A stretch of DNA of 64,000 bases from Adiantum capillus-veneris (taxonomy: Eukaryota; Streptophyta; Polypodiopsida; Polypodiales; Pteridaceae): NCBI GenBank assembly GCA_014529385.2, contig CM043955.1, positions 141,080,640-141,144,639 on the forward strand. Reading direction: 5' to 3'. Made by a program: the position numbers and the translations under genes. Below the pieces are notes generated by a model, which was given only the letters and a program-made list of their open reading frames with translations, was not told the origin of the DNA and searched no databases. Position 1 is the stretch's first letter, and every line of letters begins with the position of its first letter. Below, piece after piece: positions 58,193 through 64,000 of this stretch.

Positions 58193-59089
58193 ATGGCGCG
58201 CACCAAACAAACCGCGAAAGAGCATCCGCTTGCCAACAAAAACACCCTCCAAGGATGTGAGAAGCCGTCATGGCTTAAAGGCACAAGAAAACGGCCACGA
58301 ACACCTGGCCGTTCCAGGAACTCTTCTGGTAGTGGGCATGGTGGTAGGGCACGAGAGTCATCAAGGACTGTTGAATCTCCACCTCCTCAAGATATAACAC
58401 CTAGAAAGAGAATGAAGCAATGTGCCCAGCGCTGGAGAGAAGCAGAGGGCCAGCAAATATCAGAGTCCGATAGGGAGCAGCCGTCGCGCCCCCAATCACA
58501 AGCAGGACCATCTAGGACTCGGGTGGTCAATACAGACACCGAATCAGAGAGTGAGCCACCATGGCTGCGAGAAAACATACCGCGCACACACCGGGTGGCT
58601 GTTGGGGGGAAGACATTGCCTCAAGGCAAGGGAGCTCTCCCCACACGACAAGATCGGCAACCAAGGGAAGAGGAAGAATCAGAACAGGCTGCAGAACCAG
58701 CCCCTAAGCATGTAAACAGACGCAAGTCTAAGTTTTTCAAGAAGCCTTCACGCCGCCCGCCAGCAAATGTGCAAGTGCCCCCAAGACAACCGCAGCGACG
58801 CCGAAAAATAGCAAGGGCATTTGCAGAAATCCGCCACTACCAGAAGACGACGGAGCTCTTGATTCGACGCGCCCCCTTTGCTCGCACTGTGAAGGAAGTG
58901 CTTCAAAGCTATGGAAATCAGTATAGAATGCAAGCAATAGCGCTAGAGGCTATTCAAGAAGCTGTAGAGGCCCACATCATTTCAGTGTTGGAAGATACCA
59001 ACCTATGTGCCATTCATGCAAAGCGAGTGACAATACAGCCAAAAGATATGCAGCTTGCACGACGATTGCGACGAGACTTCGAGCATTAG
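58193..59089 (+). CDS. histone H3 variant with long internal extension (298 aa)
   Basis: Single-exon, intact. Residues 1-9 are MARTKQTAK, matching the canonical H3 tail through Ala7 with Lys4 kept. Arg8 is Lys, and there is no Lys9-Ser10 or Lys27-Ser28 context. Residues about 30-195 are a basic, Ser/Pro/Glu-rich low-complexity region ([34 protein letters not shown]) with no counterpart in H3. Residues about 205-298 are the H3 fold: alpha-[21 protein letters not shown], alpha-1/loop-1 [20 protein letters not shown], alpha-2 [20 protein letters not shown], then [20 protein letters not shown]. Loop 1 has the canonical length (no CENH3-type insertion), and Arg83 is present (QYRMQ). Length is 298 against 135 for H3. 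It lies 140 bp after the transposase, same strand, with its own TATA box. It is likely nuclear and could replace H3 in nucleosomes; role in transposition is inference. Confidence 0.9.
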   Translation: MARTKQTAKEHPLANKNTLQGCEKPSWLKGTRKRPRTPGRSRNSSGSGHGGRARESSRTVESPPPQDITPRKRMKQCAQRWREAEGQQISESDREQPSRPQSQAGPSRTRVVNTDTESESEPPWLRENIPRTHRVAVGGKTLPQGKGALPTRQDRQPREEEESEQAAEPAPKHVNRRKSKFFKKPSRRPPANVQVPPRQPQRRRKIARAFAEIRHYQKTTELLIRRAPFARTVKEVLQSYGNQYRMQAIALEAIQEAVEAHIISVLEDTNLCAIHAKRVTIQPKDMQLARRLRRDFEH

Positions 59090-59229
59090 CCGAAGTTACC
59101 CCTCTTTTTGTATTGCACACCCTTATCTTTGTAATGATTTGACTTTCCAATGACAATATGATCAACAGTTGTGTCTACTCTGTCTATTATCTTTGTAATT
59201 TCAAGTTCTGTATGTAATTGTAGTCAATT

Positions 59230-59430
59230 TCAGTAAATTTGTGCATTTTAAGTAACCTTAGGGGTAGATAAGCCTACAAGGGGCAGAAAAAGGCCTGGCC
59301 ACAAGGGCGCGCAAATGGCCCATCCAAAACTGATGGATGGGCCATTTGCGCGCCCTTGTGGCCAGGCCTTTTTTTGCCCCTTGTAGCCTTATCTACCCCC
59401 AAGGGTACTTAAAATAACCAAATTTACTAA
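59230..59430. repeat. giant palindrome 1
   Basis: Arms of about 80-90 bp around a centre at about 59330 (CCATCCAAAACTGATGGATGG). The inner 40 bp of each arm is GC-rich (CTGGCCACAAGGGCGCGCAA). It lies 3' of the H3 variant gene. Confidence 0.95.
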
Positions 59431-59706
59431 AACCTATTGGTTTTGCATCAATATTTTATATGGATCCTTATGGACACCTTTTTTTGGTCATTTCAAGCTT
59501 TGAATTCCTTATAGGATATCAAAACTAATAACATATTGTGAAACCAAGTGTCCAATGTAATTTGACTTTTTGGTGCAAGGGTGTAGTAGGTAGAGCAAGT
59601 GATAGTTTGCTGGAAACTTCATTTTATAATTGATTTGAGCTTTTCAAGTGTCCTTGAGTGTGAACATATACTGGAATTGCCATAAAAAGGTTGCATTTAA
59701 ATGAAT

Positions 59707-59946
59707 GATGCAAAACCAATCCATTGCAATAAATTTGTGCTTTTTAAGTACCGTAGGGGGTAGATTGGCCTATAAGGGGCAAAAAAATGCCTGGCCACAA
59801 GGGCGCGCAAATGGCCCATCCAAAACTGATGGATGGGCCATTTGCGCGCCCTTGTGGCCAGGCCTTTTTTAGCACCTTATAGGCCAATCTACCCCCTACG
59901 GTACTTAAAAAGCACAAATTTATTGCAATGGATTGGTTTTGCATCA
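59707..59946. repeat. giant palindrome 2 (240 bp, about 3 mismatches)
   Basis: Arms of about 118 bp from GATGCAAAACCAATCC to GGATTGGTTTTGCATC around the same centre motif (at 59817-59838). By eye only about three mismatches occur between the arms, so it is nearly perfect. The intervening sequence between palindromes 1, 2 and 3 is itself repeated (period about 500 bp; ATTTTATATGGATCCTTATG in both spacers). Confidence 0.95.
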
Positions 59947-60214
59947 ATATTTTATATGGATCCTTATGGACACCTTTTTTTTGGTCATTTCAAGCTTTGA
60001 ATTCCTTATAAGATATCAAAACAAATAACATATTGGGAAACCAAGTGTCCAATGTAATTTGACTTTTTGGTGCAAGGGTGTAGTAGGTAGAACTAAAGCA
60101 AGTGATAGTTTGCTGGAAACTTCATTTCATAATTGATTTGAGCTTTTCTAGTGTCCTTGAGTGTGAACATATACTGGAATTTCCATAAAAAGGTTGCATT
60201 TAAATGAATGCTGC

Positions 60215-60430
60215 AAAACCAATCCATTGCAATAAATTTGTGCTTTTTAAGTACCCTAGGGGGTTAGATTAGCCTGTAAGCTGCAAAAAATGCCTGGCCA
60301 CAAGGGCGCGCAAATGGCCCATCCAAAACTGATGGATGGGCCATTTGCGCGCCCTTGTGGCCAGGCATTTTTTGCAGCTTATAGGCTTATCTAACCCCCT
60401 AGGGTACTTAAAAATCACAATTATACTCAA
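60215..60430. repeat. giant palindrome 3
   Basis: The same centre motif at 60320. Arms of about 90 bp extend to AAGTACCCTAGGG and CCCTAGGGTACTT; the outer part of the right arm has been lost. It ends about 170 bp before the 3' end of the convergent minus-strand gene. Confidence 0.95.
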
Positions 60431-60590
60431 TTTGACTTCAATTACATACCTTGAAATAACAAAGTCAAAAAACAATTCATATCACCAATTGAAACAATTT
60501 TCAAGATTGACAAATCAGATTGAAAAGAATTTGCAATATAGAGAGACAATTTCAAATATTTTTTATTCCTTCTAGCACGGTGATTTTACA

Positions 60591-62167
60591 TCATGTATCT
60601 GAGGAGTTCAGAATTTTTTTGACCATTTCCTGGCGCCTATTTTGCGCGTAAGGCAACTCCCCAGTCAAGAGGGATTGCGCTATGGCATTTGGGTCAGTTG
60701 AGCCAATGGAAGCATGTATCCCTATCTGGGCAAGCACTTTACCACGAAAGCCAGTGCCAAACGCTGTGCATACAAGGGATCTACGCACTAGGAACACTTG
60801 ATGCGCAGTTTGAGCAATGGTACTCAAACACAAAAACTTGCTCAAAGCTTTTAACGACCAAGTCATAAAATGGGCTTGGGGAGTAAATTCATTATGGATA
60901 ATGGCCACATCGCCAGGGGGGAGTTGTCCGAGGTAATGCGCAAGGGAAGCTTGAGGTCCAAAGCCCGTCCGCTTGCCACCCGTCCTTGCAGCAAAATCAT
61001 CAACCTCCACAACATCCTGTCATAAACCGATGAAGGTTGAGAAAAAAGACAACGAAGGATAAAATAGTAACATGAAAATTAGGTACAGTTTACCTCCTGC
61101 TCCTTGTCATCCTCCTCCCTGTTGCCCTTTGCATCCAAGTCAATGGTCCCATGCACCACAGATACAAGCTTTGGATCATCAGATGGGAGGTTGCATAATG
61201 GCATAGGCATCCTAGCAGCCTCAACCTTGGCTTGCGTGGCTTGGAAATCTTCATCAGCCACGTGCAACTGCTCTGCTGCCAGGACCTCCGCACATACAAC
61301 TGCAATAGTGTCAGCAAGAGAGTCCCCATCTGGCAAGAGCTTGCTTTCTAGGGCATCTGGCGTATTGTCTAAGGGACATTTGCTGCTGTTGCATAGCACG
61401 CTCAAGCATTCATCCATGCGCAGGCCAAATGCTTTTTCCAAATCATGCAGGAACACAAACTCCTCCCTATCCACTAACACTGAGAAGAAGCGGCTAATTT
61501 CTACCTCTGGGATAGCCACATCCGTCAGTGGTAGTGGCACTGGAGTGTCACTAGGGCCAGCCGCAACTATGGATTTCTCAACCACTTCCTCAAGACCCCT
61601 AGGGTACTCCAGCTGGTGTGCTTTTCCTTCCGCTGCAGGGTTCATGGGGATAACCTGCTGCTCCTTGGTGTCCTTGATAAAGGACCCAACTTGAAGGTGT
61701 GGTTAGCGGAGCTCCTCCAAATCAGGTTCCTCGCTCACCAAGAAGATAAATGTTGCGAGCCGAGAAAGGTACTCCACCCCCAACTTGCGCTTCTTGAGCG
61801 CTGACACCCCAGGGGCTTGCTCGTCCAAGTAATGGCCTGCATTGGTTGCAATTTCTTGGAATCGTTGCAACCGCTTGGCGAATGGATGATCACCTTTGTG
61901 TATATAGCGCAAAAGATCGCAAGGCACCCAGATCCCTGTATGTGGGGGGATAGATACATAATATTTTATGATGTGCTCCTCCATGAACGCAGAAATCTCC
62001 TCAAATGCATCCATGTGAAGGGCAACTGTGGCGTCAAGGTCGGGGAGACGAGTAAAAAAGGTGTGGAGGTCCAACTTCCCTTTGTATTTGGTGTCCTCGA
62101 GGAAGAGGATGAAGCGTGACAAAGGGGTGGATGTGGGTACAGATGTAGAGGCTGTGGCAGCATCCAT
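60591..62167 (-). CDS. unknown Element 2 gene, two exons, one in-frame TAA
   Basis: ATG 62167 (MDAATASTSVPTSTPLSRFI). The frame runs to a TAA at 61703-61705 and continues in the same frame (VGSFIKDTKEQQVIP) to 61094. A 77-bp intron (GTAAAC...TGACAG, 61093-61017) joins it to a last exon at 61016-60591 ending KKILNSSDT. The joined product would be about 500 aa. The N-part has WVPCDLLRYIHKGDHPFAKR and KKRKLGVEYLSRLATFIFL; the middle is acidic; the C-part has RTGFGPQASLAHYLGQLPPG and AQIGIHASIGSTDPNAIAQS. No known domain. The TAA may be a CAA mutation, or there may be an unseen intron. The gene converges on the H3 variant across the palindromes. The N-part may be related to the Element 1 gene at 32278 (weak, by eye). 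Confidence 0.55.
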
Positions 62168-62415
62168 GTTTAGCCTGGGGTGTGGATAGAGAGTGGAGGA
62201 GCTCAGGAGTTGCAAAAGTGAAAATAGTGAATGAGTTAGGTGGCCCCCCTTTTATAATGTACACTTTTTTTAAGACATTAAAAAAAAAAAGGCACTTTCA
62301 CCAAAAAATGATTTGTCATCCCAATGCAAAAAATTATATTCAAAGGCATGATTTGCCGAAGCAAATCATGTTGATTACAGCGGGGATCAATATGAAAATT
62401 GCAAGAGTTACAAAG

Positions 62416-63756
62416 TTATAAGATCGATAGCATAGTTCCATCTATCCCCCAGTCCTCCTCGACCTTCAATTTGTCTTCCATTCTCTTCCCAATCTGCGGA
62501 CATTCATAACAATAAGCATCTAATGATCGACAAACCATGATGTATTGAAAATATGGTGGAAGGATTCTCACCTTGTGACCTTGTAAACGAAATTGTGCTT
62601 GTTGAAGGGCCTCAAAACCCATAATAACCAAATGTTCTCGAACATTACTGAGAGTCCAATGCTTGTTCACTTGGACTGCCTCCAAAGCATCGTTGGGCAT
62701 CTTCACTGCAATGTCAAAGCTTGCAATAGCACCGTCTACACTCTGTAAGGGAGTCCACACTCCAAGCTTGCACATCCAACGATCATAGTGAAATCGTATG
62801 TACAAGGAGGTGCGGGATTTCAAATAGCGCATTCCAATACCTGAAGCTCCAACCTTACAACGGTACCGGTCCCCGTTGTGCATGCCCTCCACAAAACCCC
62901 AGCCCTCTTCTAAAAGCCTTCCTAATTCCTCGTAATGCGCATCTTTACATACAAGCATTGTGGTAGTCTCCACAAATCCAAACTCTTTAAAAATGTGCAC
63001 AAAACAATGAATAGGCAAACACCAGCTCAAGCCCACAGACCTAGAAGCTTTAGAGTATTTCAAAGAGTTTTGAACATCCATTATCATCTTTTGCTTGAAA
63101 GATGCTACCGACCACAAATCTGGGACCGGCCACTCCATACTTAATAAGGAAGTTACTTTGATGGGTTCAAGCGTTCCAAATGCTTGTGTAGAAGTAGGGA
63201 CAATATAGGAGTGAGAATAGAAGAAAATCCTTCTTTGAACCAGTTTGGTTGGGCAAAGATGCGGGAACATTATTGCTCCAATATCCGCATGTATAGCATT
63301 GAATGTGCCGGAGAGACTATGTAGTGGCTGCTCCTCCACCAACGTGGATGGAAATATGACTATAAATGCATGACAAATGTTAAGTATGAATCCATAATAA
63401 CATTACACTATGATTTCACACCTAGCTTTGTATTCTCAAAACATGTACTTACAATGTGTTGGAAATCGAGGTGGTTGTTGCAAGTGCATGGTTGACATTG
63501 AGAAAACATGTTGCACAATGGCTATGGTCCCCTTGTCTTTGCGGTTCTTGAAGCCAAGGAGCTTTCCTTTCCAATGAAGATCCAAGTTTGCACGATTCCG
63601 CACACGATGAGAGCCAACAGCAGATGGTTGCATGTATACCCAAGCACCTTTGGTGAACTCTTGTGGCACCCACTCATCATCTACACCTCTAGTGTTGTGG
63701 CATGCAAGTGCTGTGACCTCATCCTTTGGTCGCCTTTGCGAAGTAGAGTTGGCCAT
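62416..63756 (-). CDS. unknown Element 2 gene, two exons, intact
   Basis: Exon 1 63756-63453 (MANSTSQRRPKDEVTALACH) joins exon 2 63359-62416 across a 93-bp intron (GTAAGT...TTATAG), giving an uninterrupted frame of about 415 codons ending GTMLSIL. The N-part (KGAWVYMQPSAVGSHRVRNR, HWKGKLLGFKNRKDKGTIAI) has a beta-rich look that could be a BAH- or Tudor-like reader, but I cannot confirm it. The C-part (WCLPIHCFVHIFKEFGFVET, DAHYEELGRLLEEGWGFVEG) is alpha/beta with no recognised motif. It is one of only two fully intact frames in Element 2, with the H3 variant. It is in tandem with, and about 250 bp upstream of, the 62167 gene, on the strand opposite to the transposase. Confidence 0.6.
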
Positions 63757-63835
63757 GGTTGAGCAAAGCAAACTAGGAGGAGGAGAAGAACCTTGCTTGT
63801 TGCTACAATGTAGGTGTGATAAAGTGATATGAGAA

Positions 63836-63985
63836 AATGGTCAACCCTTGTGGCAATGGGAGGAGAAGGTGGACAACCCTTGCTTGGTGTGGCACTAGGA
63901 GGAGAAGGTGGATAAGCCTTGCTTGGTGTGGCACTGGGAGGAGAAGGTGGATAAGCCTTGCTTGGTGTGGCAATGGAAGGTGGTA
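63836..63985. repeat. 44-bp tandem repeat upstream of the 63756 gene
   Basis: GGAGGAGAAGGTGGATAAGC and CTTGCTTGGTGTGGCA recur three times with a period of about 44 bp. The repeat lies in the 5' flank of the minus-strand gene and may be promoter or subterminal repeat sequence. Confidence 0.85.
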
Positions 63986-64000
63986 GGGGAGGAGAGAGGA

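Larger units (their letters stand above)
54515..64000 (+). mobile_element. Element 2: TIR transposon carrying an intact H3 variant (right end outside window)
   Basis: The left terminus at 54515 (CATTAGGAGAAA...GCATGGGCC, about 31 bp) matches the end of Element 1 in its first 12 bases and in GGGCC followed by TGTAAG. Rightwards are the transposase (55103-58053, +), the H3 variant (58193-59089, +), three giant palindromes (about 59230-60420), and two unknown genes on the minus strand (62167-60591 and 63756-62416). No matching right inverted repeat occurs before 64000, so the element continues beyond the window and is at least 9.5 kb. The layout (transposase near one end, H3-like gene, other genes, large palindromes) parallels Element 1. 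Confidence 0.75.

Noticed and set aside
58193-59089. Considered as a centromeric H3 (CENH3)
   Set aside because: Loop 1 has canonical length and the C-terminal half is close to ordinary H3. The long insert is not a CENH3 feature.
61104-61694. 196-codon plus-strand open frame
   Set aside because: Antisense to the two-exon minus-strand gene, which has splice sites and a continuous frame.

Overview
The window looks like repeat-rich nuclear DNA of a land plant. The evidence is CACTA (Tnp2-type) transposase remnants, a Ty1/copia element and a Ty3 chromovirus primed from initiator tRNA-Met, short GT-AG introns of about 75-95 bp, and very many (GA)n, (CA)n and (TA)n microsatellites. The gene content gives a non-flowering plant (fern, lycophyte or moss) a slight edge, but this is inference. 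No rRNA, tRNA, CRISPR array or conserved single-copy housekeeping gene was recognised. Almost every coding stretch is part of a mobile element, and most are broken.

Layout. 1-3.4 kb: two decayed retroelement fragments. 3.4-7.2 kb: non-coding DNA with microsatellites and a 426-bp-period tandem duplication. 7.2-9.2 kb: a divergent pair, a three-exon ParB-like gene (-) and a SWIM zinc-finger reading frame (+), with a hairpin between them. 12.2-15.5 kb: a CACTA transposase pseudogene (-). 17.2-18.3 kb: the 5' end of a copia element. 20.8-43.1 kb: a three-level nest. An old retroelement (R1, -) is split by a copia element (21,661-42,055, -, 5-bp target duplication ATAAC). The copia integrase is in turn split by a 15,229-bp element with 32-bp terminal inverted repeats (24,452-39,680, 'Element 1'). 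43.5-49.2 kb: a Ty3 chromovirus with LTRs of about 155 bp (-). 51.5-53.4 kb: a second CACTA remnant (+). 54,515 to the end of the window: the left part of a second TIR element ('Element 2').

The most interesting content is Elements 1 and 2. They share a terminal sequence (CATTAGGAGAAA, then GGGCC) and a homologous multi-exon DDE-type transposase. Each also carries a gene with a histone H3 fold. In Element 2 this is an intact 298-aa H3 variant lying 140 bp downstream of the transposase. It keeps the first seven H3 tail residues and the C-terminal H3 fold, separated by about 165 extra residues. In Element 1 it is a divergent short-tailed H3-like pseudogene with a stop codon at the position of H3 Arg83. 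Both elements carry further unrecognised genes and large palindromic repeats: three palindromes of up to 240 bp in Element 2, and 106-bp and 98-bp palindromic tandem arrays in Element 1. Element 1 entered the copia gene without a target-site duplication, so removing it restores the integrase reading frame exactly. I propose that these are members of a large, apparently undescribed DNA-transposon family that carries a histone H3 variant as cargo. Only two copies are visible here, one decayed and one truncated by the window edge.
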